Source: Ferrithrix thermotolerans DSM 19514
GTDB taxonomy: Bacteria > Actinomycetota > Acidimicrobiia > Acidimicrobiales > Ilumatobacteraceae
DNA length: 53,589 nt
Direction: 5' to 3'
Assembly (NCBI GenBank): GCA_945861025.1
Contig: CAMASN010000016.1
Coordinates: 1 to 53,589 of the forward strand
The translations under genes and the position numbers were made by a program. The notes under the pieces are model-generated. The model was given only the letters and a program-made list of their open reading frames with translations, had not been told where the DNA came from and did no database searches. This document shows, piece after piece, positions 17,720 through 26,044 of this stretch (positions are counted from its first letter, which is position 1; each line of letters opens with the position of its first letter).

Positions 17720-18918
17720 CCGAACTGTTATTCAACCCCTTCGATCCCGCTTTTCGAGCCGATCCCTATCCGTTCTACGACGTGCTGCGCAACACGGCGC
17801 CGGCATACCCCACGCCATTCGGAACCGTGGTGTTATCGCGATACGACGACGTCGCCACAACGCTGCGCGGCAACGAGTTCAGCCGCGATATCGAAAAGAG
17901 CGTTACTGGTCCACCTACTCCGTTTCAGCAAGCGCGTCGAGACCGTCGATCCGATTCGATCAGCAAGTCGATTCTGAATCTCGATCCTCCCGATCACACT
18001 CGCCTGCGTCGCCTCGTGAGTAAGGCGTTCACGCCGTCTGCGATCGAGCAACTGCGTCCGCGGATCCAACAACTCGTCGACGACGTGCTCGATCGCGCCG
18101 CTGACAGAGGCTCCATTGAGTTGGTCGACGAACTCGCTTTTCCATTGCCCTTTCAGGTGATCAGCGACATGTTGCTGATGCCCACCGACCGCGCCGTCGA
18201 GTTGCGCGAGTGGTCACAGCACATCACCGCGTCGCTTGAGCCCACGGCCACCGAAGAGGATCTCGACAACGCCGACAACGCCATTGAGCAGCTCGTTCCC
18301 TATTTGGTTTCGGTCATCAACGAGCGCCGCGGCAATCTCGGTGACGACATCTTGTCGGCGCTCATTCAGGCCGAAGAGAGCGGTGACCGGATGACCGAGC
18401 CCGAGCTCATCTCGTTCGTGCTGCTGCTCTATGTCGCCGGCCACGAGACCACCGTGAACCTCATTGGCAACGGCACCTTGGCGCTGCTACGCCATCCAGA
18501 TCAGATCAAGCTATGGCGCAACAATCCCGGCATCGGCGCGGTTGCCGTCGACGAACTCTTACGCTTCGACGGGCCAGTACAGCTCACTGTTCGCGTGCCG
18601 TTGGTCCCGGTCGATTTCGGCGATGTTCGCGTCGAGGCCGGCACGGTTGTGATGGCGTTGCTGGGTGCCGCAAATCACGACCCAGCCATGTTCGATGACC
18701 CACACGCGTTGCGCCTCGATCGCCCCAACGCTGGTCGACACCTTGCGCTTGGTGGCGGCATTCACTATTGCCTCGGCTCAGCGCTGGCCAAGCTCGAAGC
18801 ACAGATTGCCATTGGTTCACTTGTGCAGCGCTTCCCGAATCTCAGCCTTGCTGGCGAGCCAGGTTGGCGAGATCGACTCACCATCCGCGGAGTCGATCAC
18901 CTGCCGCTGTCGTTGTAG
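17716..18918 (+). CDS. Cytochrome P450
   Basis: 400-residue soluble bacterial P450. The I-helix motif AGHETT, the K-helix ELLR and the haem loop LGGGIHYCLG are all present. The aromatic residue that usually opens the haem loop (F in FxxG) is Leu here, a tolerated but less common variant. The N-terminus (FNPFDPAFRADPYPFYDVLR) and the SILNLDPPDHTRLRRLV segment are typical of actinobacterial CYP107/CYP125-like enzymes, so no substrate can be named. The ATG at 17716 overlaps the SDR stop. Its 3' end converges on a minus-strand gene 37 bases away. Confidence 0.94.
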   Translation: MTELLFNPFDPAFRADPYPFYDVLRNTAPAYPTPFGTVVLSRYDDVATTLRGNEFSRDIEKSVTGPPTPFQQARRDRRSDSISKSILNLDPPDHTRLRRLVSKAFTPSAIEQLRPRIQQLVDDVLDRAADRGSIELVDELAFPLPFQVISDMLLMPTDRAVELREWSQHITASLEPTATEEDLDNADNAIEQLVPYLVSVINERRGNLGDDILSALIQAEESGDRMTEPELISFVLLLYVAGHETTVNLIGNGTLALLRHPDQIKLWRNNPGIGAVAVDELLRFDGPVQLTVRVPLVPVDFGDVRVEAGTVVMALLGAANHDPAMFDDPHALRLDRPNAGRHLALGGGIHYCLGSALAKLEAQIAIGSLVQRFPNLSLAGEPGWRDRLTIRGVDHLPLSL

Positions 18919-18955
18919 CTCACGCTGGCTTGGTCAAGCGCTCACGGGCAATCGC

Positions 18956-19834
18956 TTACGGTGAGTCGTTGGCGAGCAGGTGCATCAGGCTGCTGGTATC
19001 CCAGCGCTTGCCACCCCGAGCGATGACCTGCTCGTACAACTGATCGACCAACGCTGCAACCGGAAGTCGTGCTCCGTTGCGCTTGGCTTCGTCGAGGCAG
19101 ATTCCTAGGTCTTTGCGCATCCACTCGACAGCAAACCCGAACTCAAACTCTCCCTGCGACATCGTGATGGCACGGTTATCCATCTGCCAGCTTTGCGCAG
19201 CACCCTTACCGATGGTTGCGACCACCTTGTCGACATCGAGACCGGCTCGTTGCGCAAAGTTGATGCCCTCAGCTAAGGCTTGCACGAGGCCTGCGATGCA
19301 GATTTGATTCACCATTTTGGTGAGCTGCCCTGCGCCTGCATCGCCCATCAACTCGCAGGCCTTTGAGTAGGCCGCGATAACGGCCTTGGCCCTGCCGAAC
19401 ACCAGCAGATCGTCGCAGCCGCACATCACCGTGAGCACGCCGTTCTCGGCGCCGGCTTGGCCGCCACTGACAGGAGCATCGACAAACCCAACGCCAACCG
19501 CTGCCGCAGCGACAGACAACTCGCGGGCTACATCGGCACTCGCCGTGGTGTGATCAACGAGCACGGAGCCAGCGTTCATTCCCGCCAAAGCCCCATCGGC
19601 GCCCAACACCACCGAGCGAAGGTCGTCGTCGTTGCCAACACAGACAAACACAAAGTCGGCGTCTTCGGCGGCCTCGCGCGGCGTTGCTGCCCACCAGCCA
19701 CCGTTGGCCTCGACCCACTGGTCGGCCTTGGCCACCGTGCGGTTGTACACCGTGACTTCGTGGCCCTTGCCGCTGAGGTGACGCGCCATCGGCGCACCAA
19801 TGACTCCTAAACCAATGAACGCAACCTGTGCCAT
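18956..19834 (-). CDS. NAD(P)-dependent 3-hydroxyisobutyrate dehydrogenase-like protein
   Basis: 292-residue beta-hydroxyacid dehydrogenase. It has the N-terminal Rossmann motif FIGLGVIGAPMARHL, YNRT after beta-2, the substrate motif DAPVSGGQAGAENG, and the catalytic lysine in GQLTKMVNQI. Family members act on 3-hydroxyisobutyrate, tartronate semialdehyde, 6-phosphogluconate or imines; the sequence alone does not decide. The ATG at 19834 begins the canonical N-terminal strand. It is the last of three minus-strand genes (GS-like ligase, SDR, this) and would suit oxidation of a beta-hydroxyacid intermediate. A 6-bp inverted repeat (ATGCCA/TGGCAT, 19835-19853) directly precedes the start. Confidence 0.88.
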   Translation of the reverse strand: MAQVAFIGLGVIGAPMARHLSGKGHEVTVYNRTVAKADQWVEANGGWWAATPREAAEDADFVFVCVGNDDDLRSVVLGADGALAGMNAGSVLVDHTTASADVARELSVAAAAVGVGFVDAPVSGGQAGAENGVLTVMCGCDDLLVFGRAKAVIAAYSKACELMGDAGAGQLTKMVNQICIAGLVQALAEGINFAQRAGLDVDKVVATIGKGAAQSWQMDNRAITMSQGEFEFGFAVEWMRKDLGICLDEAKRNGARLPVAALVDQLYEQVIARGGKRWDTSSLMHLLANDSP

Positions 19835-19903
19835 ATGCCAACGAGTCTGGCATGCTGCGGCAACGGCGACCGCACTCATTCGCGTGCTGGGCTACCGAGC
19901 GCG

Positions 19904-20674
19904 TTACTGCGGTGTCACGTACGCGCTGGTGATGCCACCGTCGATGATGAGCGACTGGCCCGTCATCCAACTGCTCTCGTCGCTGGCCAAGAACAGTGCA
20001 CCGTTGGCAATCTCGATTGGCTCGCCGAAGCGACCCATAGGGATGTGCACCAAGCGACGGTTGCGCTTTTCGTCGTCTGACAAAAACTTGGCAAGCAGCG
20101 GGGTCATGATTGGCCCTGGACACAACGAGTTTGCACGAATGCCCTGACGGGCATAGATGGTGGCGATCTCGCGTGTCATCGCCAACACGGCGCCCTTCGA
20201 TGCGGTGTAGGCAATCTGCGGAGTTGCTGCACCCATGTGCGCCACAAACGACGCAACGTTCACGATGGAGCCGCCGCCGCTGGCGAGCATCGCGGGAATG
20301 GCGTAGCGGCAACCAAGCAGCACGCCCTTCACGTTGATGTCCATGGTCAGGTTGTATGTCTCGATCGAGGTATTGGTAGGACCGTCGTCATCGCCGAGCA
20401 TGACGCCGGCGTTGTTGTACAACACATGCAGCCCACCAAAGGTCTCGACAGCGTGCGCAACGGCAGACTCAACTGACTGCTCGTCGGTGACATCGCAGCG
20501 CACAAACGTGGCCTCGCCACCGGCAGCAGCGATTGCCTCGACTGCTTCGTCGCCATCGTTGATGTCGGCAATCACGATCTGAGCGCCCTCTTGAGCGAAA
20601 CGCTCGGCGCCAACGCGACCCAGCCCCGACGACGCGCCCGTAATCAGCGCAACCTTGCCACTTAACCGACCCAC
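19904..20674 (-). CDS. SDR family oxidoreductase
   Basis: 256-residue classical SDR with TGASSGLGRVG, IADIND at beta-2 (NAD type), NNAG, a Ser in VASFVAHMG, YTASK as catalytic Tyr/Lys and IIDGGITSAY at the C-terminus. The start is a GTG at 20674, supported by GGAGG 7 bases upstream; the nearby ATG is out of frame. It lies between the GS-like ligase (55 bases upstream) and the hydroxyisobutyrate dehydrogenase-like gene (69 bases downstream), forming a probable three-gene operon. Confidence 0.92.
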   Translation of the reverse strand: MGRLSGKVALITGASSGLGRVGAERFAQEGAQIVIADINDGDEAVEAIAAAGGEATFVRCDVTDEQSVESAVAHAVETFGGLHVLYNNAGVMLGDDDGPTNTSIETYNLTMDINVKGVLLGCRYAIPAMLASGGGSIVNVASFVAHMGAATPQIAYTASKGAVLAMTREIATIYARQGIRANSLCPGPIMTPLLAKFLSDDEKRNRRLVHIPMGRFGEPIEIANGALFLASDESSWMTGQSLIIDGGITSAYVTPQ

Positions 20675-20729
20675 ACATGCCTCCGAAGCTTGAACAACGT
20701 TGGGTAAAGGCTAGTTGCGTCGTGTGCCG

Positions 20730-22112
20730 TTACACGCGCTCCCAATAGCGGCGCAGTTCCCAATCGGTAACGCTCTGGTTGAACGCCGCCCACTCGGCCT
20801 TGGCAGTAGTGAGGATGTGGTGATGCACATCATCGCCGAAGCATTCTTTGGCAATGACGCTGTTCTCCCAAAGCCCAATGGCATCACTGATGTTCCATGG
20901 AATACGCGGAATATCGGGGGCCTCGTAGCCATTGCCCGAGAACGGTTCGCCAAGCTCAAGCTCGTTACGAATTCCGTACAGGCCACCGGCGAGCGTGCCA
21001 GCAAATGCCAAGTAGCTGTTGGCGTCGCTGCCCGGAATACGACACTCAACTCGGGTGCCCTTGCCATGGCCCACAAGGCGATAACCCAAGGTACGGTTAT
21101 CAATGCCCCAGCCAATGCCGGTAGGAGCCCACGAGCCAAGCTGAAACCGCTTGTAGCTGTTGATTGTTGGCGCCCACAGCAGCGAGAACTCACGCGAGGT
21201 CGCGATGAGCCCAGCGAGGTAGTGGCGGAACAGCTTGCTCATCCCGTGGGCACCGTGCTCGTCGTGACCGTCGAACAACGCTTTGCTGCCATCAAGGCTC
21301 CACAAGCTTGAGTGAATGTGACACGACGAACCCGTGTCGTTGAAGTCGTACTTGGCCATAAAGCTGATGCTGCGTCCGCTCAGCGCGGCCATCTCTTTCG
21401 CTCCGTTTTTGTATACGGCATTGCGATCGGCCATCTCGACAGCGGTGGTGTAATCGAGGTTGATCTCATGCTGACCGCGGCCTGCTTCGCCCTTGCTGAA
21501 CTCAACCGGAACGCCAGCAGCCTCGAGGCCCCGACGAAGTTGGCCGATGATGTATTCGTCCTTAGTGGTCTGCAGCACGTGATAGTCCTCGAGATACGCG
21601 CTGTGCGGCTTGAGGTCGCGGTAGCCCTTGTCGTGGGCTTCTTCGTACGTGTCCTTGAATAAGTAGAACTCGATCTCGCTGGCCACCATCGGCAAGAAGC
21701 CAAGCTTGGCAGCAGCCTCGACCTGCCGACGCAGCACGGTGCGCGGCGCCACCTCGATGAGTTCTTTGGTATCGACGTCGTAGAGATCGCACATGATCAT
21801 CGCCGTCTTCGGCACCCACGGAGTGATGCGGATGGTGTGCCAATCGGCGGCGGCGAGCATGTCGCCGTAGCCCTGCTCGTAACTGGTGAACCGATAGCCC
21901 GGCACCGGATTGTTATCCATATCGCAGGCGATGAGATAGTCGCAGTTCTCGGTTCCGCCTTCGGCAACCTGCTCAAGGAAGAAGCGCCCAGTGGTTCGTT
22001 TGCCCATGAGCCGACCCTGTAGGTCGGGGAACGCCATCACGACGGTGTCGATCTCACCGCTGCGGATCTTGGTGGCGAGTTCTTCTCTGGTGACGTGCAC
22101 TCGATCTGACAT
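20730..22112 (-). CDS. Glutamine synthetase family protein (gamma-glutamyl-amine ligase type)
   Basis: 460-residue member of the glutamine synthetase superfamily. It shows the N-terminal beta-grasp (FPDLQGRLMGKR), the metal-binding EIEFYLF, the GQHEINLDY motif, HIHSSLW, and the ATP/phosphate region SYKRFQLGSWAP then VECRIPGSDANSYLAFAG. The layout is that of GlnA3/GlnA4-type paralogues, which join glutamate to polyamines, ethanolamine or other amines rather than to ammonia. No adenylylation-site tyrosine segment of true GlnA is evident. The ATG at 22112 gives MSDRVHVT; an ATG 11 codons upstream is less likely. An aminotransferase and a phosphoethanolamine-releasing lyase homologue lie within 13 kb. 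Confidence 0.88.
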   Translation of the reverse strand: MSDRVHVTREELATKIRSGEIDTVVMAFPDLQGRLMGKRTTGRFFLEQVAEGGTENCDYLIACDMDNNPVPGYRFTSYEQGYGDMLAAADWHTIRITPWVPKTAMIMCDLYDVDTKELIEVAPRTVLRRQVEAAAKLGFLPMVASEIEFYLFKDTYEEAHDKGYRDLKPHSAYLEDYHVLQTTKDEYIIGQLRRGLEAAGVPVEFSKGEAGRGQHEINLDYTTAVEMADRNAVYKNGAKEMAALSGRSISFMAKYDFNDTGSSCHIHSSLWSLDGSKALFDGHDEHGAHGMSKLFRHYLAGLIATSREFSLLWAPTINSYKRFQLGSWAPTGIGWGIDNRTLGYRLVGHGKGTRVECRIPGSDANSYLAFAGTLAGGLYGIRNELELGEPFSGNGYEAPDIPRIPWNISDAIGLWENSVIAKECFGDDVHHHILTTAKAEWAAFNQSVTDWELRRYWERV

Positions 22113-22158
22113 ACGTGCACTGTAGGCCGTATGAGGATGGCGCAATGCGCCCGAAGGA

Positions 22159-22689
22159 CTAGGCCTTGGCCTTGGCTACCTTCACAACCTTGGCCGGCTT
22201 GAGAACGCCCTTGGCTAACGCGTCGTCGAGGTAGCGCTCGGCTTCTTCGGCGCTTACTTTGAGGGCAGGCGCAATCTCGCTGATGAGGTTGATGCGGGCC
22301 CGCTCGTACATGGTGCGCTCGGCTGCCGACAGCGACGCATCGCGGTTACGCGCTGCGAGATTACGAACAACTTCGGCCACCTGATACACGTCGCCACTCT
22401 TGAGCTTTTCTTGGTGGTTCTTGAAGCGACGGCTCCAGTTGCTCGGCACGCGTGGGTCGGCCTTCGCCAACACGGACACGAGGTCTTCGAGTTCGTCAGG
22501 TGACACCGGAGGACGCACACCAACATCGGCAGCGCGTGCAACAGGAACCGACAAGGTCATCTCATTGATGATGGTGCGCAGGATCAGGTACTCCTGAGTC
22601 TCGCCAAAGGCGACGACCTTCTTGGTGCCCTGAACCAGACATGCCCCGTGCTGGGGGTAGATGACCGTGTCGCCCTTTTTGAACTTCAC
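22159..22689 (-). CDS. carD: CarD family transcriptional regulator
   Basis: 176-residue RNA polymerase-binding regulator. The N-terminal Tudor-like domain (KKGDTVIYPQHGACLV, then TLSVPVARAADVGVR) contacts the beta subunit. The C-terminal helical domain (VPSNWSRRFKNHQEKL) binds DNA at the -10 edge and contains the Trp known in CarD to wedge the transcription bubble. The basic C-terminal tail (KPAKVVKVAKAKA) is slightly longer than in mycobacterial CarD. The longer ATG frame is rejected: a GTG at 22689 is preceded by GAGG with an 8-base spacer and gives the exact family N-terminus. CarD activates rRNA and housekeeping promoters in actinobacteria. Confidence 0.93.
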   Translation of the reverse strand: MKFKKGDTVIYPQHGACLVQGTKKVVAFGETQEYLILRTIINEMTLSVPVARAADVGVRPPVSPDELEDLVSVLAKADPRVPSNWSRRFKNHQEKLKSGDVYQVAEVVRNLAARNRDASLSAAERTMYERARINLISEIAPALKVSAEEAERYLDDALAKGVLKPAKVVKVAKAKA

Positions 22690-22850
22690 TCGATATACCT
22701 CACAAATCTCGTTGTGGTGAACGCCACAAACCCTCGCGGCGAACAAAAGCCCTGCCAACGACATCTCAATGGTAAGGGTTTGTCACCGCTATTCCTCGCG
22801 CAGAAGCTCCCGAGCATCACCCAATCGGCCGACGCGGATGGCGAATTCGG

Positions 22851-23447
22851 CTACAAGGCCAGGGGCAGCGCCTGCACCAAGGCCCGAAGGGCGCGACCAC
22901 GGTGTGAGATCTCGTTCTTGTCGGCTTCGGTCATCTCGCTAAACGTGCGTCCATCGCTATCGGCGGGGATGAACAACGAGTCGTAGCCAAAGCCGCGCTC
23001 ACCCCGTTCGGTCTCGGCAATCGACCCTTCGCACACACCTTCGACAGCTAGCTCGCGGCCATCAGGCCACACGACCATCGCCACGGTCTTGAACCGCGCT
23101 GTGCGCTGCACCGCAGGAATACCCTGCAACACCTGCAACATCTTGATTCGGTTGTCGGCGTAGCTGCAGCCCACGCCTGCGAAGTAGGCAGTGTGCACAC
23201 CGGGGGCGCCATCAAGCGCGTCGACCTCGAGACCAGTGTCGTCGCTGATGGCCGGCTGACCGGTTGCAGCACAGATCGCCGACGCTTTGAGGCGGGCATT
23301 GCCCACCAAGGTGGTTGCATCTTCGACCACTTCGCCAACGCTCGACGGCCGCGGCAAGAGCCGCACGAGACCGTCGAGCAACGACGCGATCTCGGCCACC
23401 TTGTCGGGGTTCGCCGACGCGCAAACAAACTGTTGAAGAGCCATCAC
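22851..23447 (-). CDS. rdgB: Non-canonical purine NTP pyrophosphatase (RdgB/HAM1)
   Basis: 198-residue house-cleaning enzyme that hydrolyses dITP, ITP and XTP to monophosphates. Family motifs are CASANPDKVAEIASLL (usual SxNxxK), SDDTGLEVDALDGAPGVHTAYFAG in the centre (split here by its hydrophobic residues), GFGYDSLF and the C-terminal EMTEADKNEISHRGRAL region with the SHR triplet. The start at 23447 may extend a few residues before LQQFVCAS. It is the third gene of a murI-rph-rdgB series, the same association as in mycobacteria. Confidence 0.94.
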   Translation of the reverse strand: MMALQQFVCASANPDKVAEIASLLDGLVRLLPRPSSVGEVVEDATTLVGNARLKASAICAATGQPAISDDTGLEVDALDGAPGVHTAYFAGVGCSYADNRIKMLQVLQGIPAVQRTARFKTVAMVVWPDGRELAVEGVCEGSIAETERGERGFGYDSLFIPADSDGRTFSEMTEADKNEISHRGRALRALVQALPLAL

Positions 23448-23470
23448 CGAATCGGTTTCGTGTCGCTGAG

Positions 23471-24247
23471 TCAGCGACCGAGCGAACGCTGCGACGGCGG
23501 CGACGCGATCATTTCGGCCTGCAACGCAATGATCTCGGCCAGACCCTCGCCGGCGAGACCGAGCAGCGCGTCGAGTTCGCTGCGGCTAAACGGCGCGCCT
23601 TCGGCGGTGCCCTGCACCTCAACGAACTGTGGCTCTTGAGCCACGCCGCCAAGGGCGGCGATGCGCTGCAGCATGACCACGTTCATGTCCACTTCGGCGC
23701 GGCTGTCTTCGATGTAGGGCAGGTCGAGAACAGGCACGCCGTTCACCACGCCAACACTGATAGCACCGCAAAACGAATGCAACGGCTGAGCGCTGATTGC
23801 CTTGTTCTGCACCAAACGGGTGAGGGCATCGTGCAGCGCCAAATAGCCACCACAAATGCTGGCCGTGCGAGTACCGCCATCGGCCTGCAGCACATCGCAG
23901 TCGACGACAACTTGGCGCTCGCCAAGCAGGCGCATATCGCATGCTGCGCGCAGCGAGCGACCAATCAAGCGCTGAATCTCTACCGTACGACCGCTCTGCT
24001 TGCCCTTGGCCGCTTCACGATCGACACGCTCTGGGGATGAACCCGGCAGCATCGAGTACTCGGCCGTAACCCAGCCCTTGCCCTTGCCCTTCATCCAACG
24101 CGGAACATCTTCATCGATGCTCGCCGTGCACAACACGCGGGTGCGCCCGAAGCTCACCAACACACTGCCCGCAGCCATGTCGGTGTAATCGCGCTCGAAC
24201 GTGATCGGGCGAAGTTCATTGGGCAGACGACCGTCGGGACGGGCCAT
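23471..24247 (-). CDS. rph: Ribonuclease PH
   Basis: 258-residue phosphorolytic 3'-5' exoribonuclease that trims tRNA 3' ends. Motifs seen are [13 protein letters not shown] at the N-terminus, [39 protein letters not shown] with the phosphate-contacting Arg, [18 protein letters not shown] and the acidic [10 protein letters not shown] longer frame begins at 24418, but the ATG at 24247 has AAGGAG 7 bases upstream and the correct N-terminus. A 16-bp tandem repeat lies immediately upstream of this ribosome site. Adjacent to rdgB (23 bases) and murI (53 bases), same strand. Confidence 0.95.
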   Translation of the reverse strand: MARPDGRLPNELRPITFERDYTDMAAGSVLVSFGRTRVLCTASIDEDVPRWMKGKGKGWVTAEYSMLPGSSPERVDREAAKGKQSGRTVEIQRLIGRSLRAACDMRLLGERQVVVDCDVLQADGGTRTASICGGYLALHDALTRLVQNKAISAQPLHSFCGAISVGVVNGVPVLDLPYIEDSRAEVDMNVVMLQRIAALGGVAQEPQFVEVQGTAEGAPFSRSELDALLGLAGEGLAEIIALQAEMIASPPSQRSLGR

Positions 24248-24258
24248 GGGGGCTCCTT

Positions 24259-24290
24259 GTATTTCGGTGAGAAGGTATCTCGGTGAGAAG
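24259..24290. repeat. 16-bp tandem direct repeat in the rph leader
   Basis: GTATTTCGGTGAGAAG (24259-24274) is followed directly by GTATCTCGGTGAGAAG (24275-24290), 15 of 16 bases identical. It lies between murI and rph, about 5 bases upstream of the rph ribosome site on the minus strand. It could be a slippage product or a protein or RNA binding site. Confidence 0.7.
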
Positions 24291-24300
24291 TTGCGGTGCT

Positions 24301-25149
24301 TCAGTGAACCTGAGGCGGGAACGAAGTGTCGATACCAGCACGAAGATCTTGCGGAACCCAAGCACCCGCATGGGCGAGTTCGGGGCCGAGCAAACGTCGG
24401 CCAAGATCGGCGAACCAACCAATGTCACCGCTCGACAGAAACTGATGCTCGGCGACGATGTTGGTGCCGGTGCGCAACAAGCCAAGCTCACCGAGTTCGA
24501 GTCGAGCGGCAAATGCCGTTTCGTCGGCGCTGCTGACCAAGGTGACCGCGGGTCCCATCGTTTGACCAATGACACGCGCGAGATACGGGTAGTGCGTGCA
24601 ACCGAGCAGCAACGTATCGACCCCTGCCGCCTTCACCGGAGCGAGCAAACGGTCGGCCAGAATCGCGATCTCGTCGCCGCTGGTCTGACCGCGCTCAACG
24701 AACTCAACGAAGCCAGGACACGGCGCTGCGGTGAGCACCACCGCTGCTTTGGTGCTGGCGACGGCACGATCGTAGGCGCCCGACATCACGGTGCCAACGG
24801 TGCCGATGACTCCAACGCGTCCGCTGCGCGTGGCTGCCACAAGGGCGCGCGCTCCCGGTTCGATGACACCAATAACGGGCACCGGCATTTCGGCGACGAG
24901 TTCATCGAGAGCCGCTGCTGCGGCTGTGTTGCAGGCAACGATGATGGCCTTAGCGTTGAAGTCGTTGACCAAGCTCCACGCCAGTTCGCGAGCAAATCCG
25001 CGCACCTCGGCCTGGGGCCGTGAGCCGTAGGGGTATCTACCGGTATCGCCGATGTACACGAGGTCTTCGTTGGGCAACAGGTCGATAAAGGCACGCGCCA
25101 CCGTGAGCCCGCCAAAACCTGAGTCGAACATGCCAATAGGACGATCCAT
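24301..25149 (-). CDS. murI: Glutamate racemase
   Basis: 282-residue racemase supplying D-glutamate for peptidoglycan. The two-domain pseudo-symmetric family features are present: [12 protein letters not shown] near the N-terminus with the catalytic-region Asp, [14 protein letters not shown], the first catalytic Cys in [12 protein letters not shown] and the second in [14 protein letters not shown] 25149 ([11 protein letters not shown]) is preferred over an ATG two codons earlier. First gene of the murI-rph-rdgB cluster; its promoter must lie in the 64-base space shared with the divergent DMT transporter gene. Confidence 0.95.
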   Translation of the reverse strand: MDRPIGMFDSGFGGLTVARAFIDLLPNEDLVYIGDTGRYPYGSRPQAEVRGFARELAWSLVNDFNAKAIIVACNTAAAAALDELVAEMPVPVIGVIEPGARALVAATRSGRVGVIGTVGTVMSGAYDRAVASTKAAVVLTAAPCPGFVEFVERGQTSGDEIAILADRLLAPVKAAGVDTLLLGCTHYPYLARVIGQTMGPAVTLVSSADETAFAARLELGELGLLRTGTNIVAEHQFLSSGDIGWFADLGRRLLGPELAHAGAWVPQDLRAGIDTSFPPQVH

Positions 25150-25213
25150 AACCATCGGTTAGGCTACGCGTGATTACGGCGATGCGAGTGGCACCCACGT
25201 ATCCTTCGTAGCT

Positions 25214-26044
25214 GTGCTCACCGCCACGTTGCTCGCTCTCATCGCAGCCGTGTTGCACGCTGCATGGAACTTGGCTGTGAAGCAAACTGTGCACGAGCGC
25301 TTCGTTGCGTTGTGGGCCCAGTTCATCTTCGGTGGACTGTTCGCTGCTGTGGGCCTCGTGGTTACCGGCGGCATGACCTCGCGAGGCTGGATCTGGGCGG
25401 TCCTGTCGGGCTGCGTGCACCTGCCGTATCTCATCTTGCTGGCCCGAGCCTATGGCCACGGCGACTTCTCACAGGTGTATCCAATCGCTCGCGGCGGAGG
25501 CGCCTTCTTGTCGGCCATCGGCGGCATTGTGTTGCTCAACGATCCGGCCAAAGCATGGACCATTGCTGCAATCGCGATCATCGCCGTGGGACTCGGCCTA
25601 CTCGCCGGCACATGGCACGGCCCAGCCGTGCTCACCGCCATTGGGGTGGCCATCACCATCTGCGCCTACACGCTGTTCGACAGCAAAGGGTCACGATCAA
25701 CTGACAAGGTTGGCTACGCGTTCGCATCGGGAATGATGACAGCCACAACAGCCTCGATCTACGGCATCGCTACACACCGGGTCTCGCGCCTACGCGCCGC
25801 GCTGCGGGCCGACTGGAAACGCTTTGCGCTCGCCGGCTTCGCATCGCTACTCACCTACACCTTGGTACTCATCGCAGTGCGCTACGCATCGGTTGGCTAC
25901 GTAACCGCGCTGCGCGAATCAAGCGTGGTGTTAGCTGCACTCATCGGTTGGCGCATGCTCGGCGAAGGCGACGTGCGCAGGCGGGTAAGCGCCAGTGGCG
26001 TGGTGCTGTCAGGCCTTGTGCTGCTGGTAACGCTGGGCCGCTAG
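25214..26044 (+). CDS. EamA/DMT-family transporter
   Basis: 276-residue drug/metabolite transporter superfamily membrane protein with ten predicted helices in two EamA repeats. The first begins at LLALIAAVLHAAWNLAVK; the second starts near residue 145 and ends with ALRESSVVLAALIGWRMLGEG, a typical EamA closing motif. Direction and substrate cannot be inferred. It starts with GTG at 25214. Its TAG stop and the ribF TAG on the other strand share the same four-base CTAG palindrome (26041-26044), so the two genes overlap tail to tail. Confidence 0.87.
   Translation: MLTATLLALIAAVLHAAWNLAVKQTVHERFVALWAQFIFGGLFAAVGLVVTGGMTSRGWIWAVLSGCVHLPYLILLARAYGHGDFSQVYPIARGGGAFLSAIGGIVLLNDPAKAWTIAAIAIIAVGLGLLAGTWHGPAVLTAIGVAITICAYTLFDSKGSRSTDKVGYAFASGMMTATTASIYGIATHRVSRLRAALRADWKRFALAGFASLLTYTLVLIAVRYASVGYVTALRESSVVLAALIGWRMLGEGDVRRRVSASGVVLSGLVLLVTLGR

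Noticed and set aside
18919-18955. Weak AAGCG/CGCTT hairpin between convergent P450 and dehydrogenase genes
   Set aside because: Five-bp stem with a 12-base loop, too weak to call a terminator.
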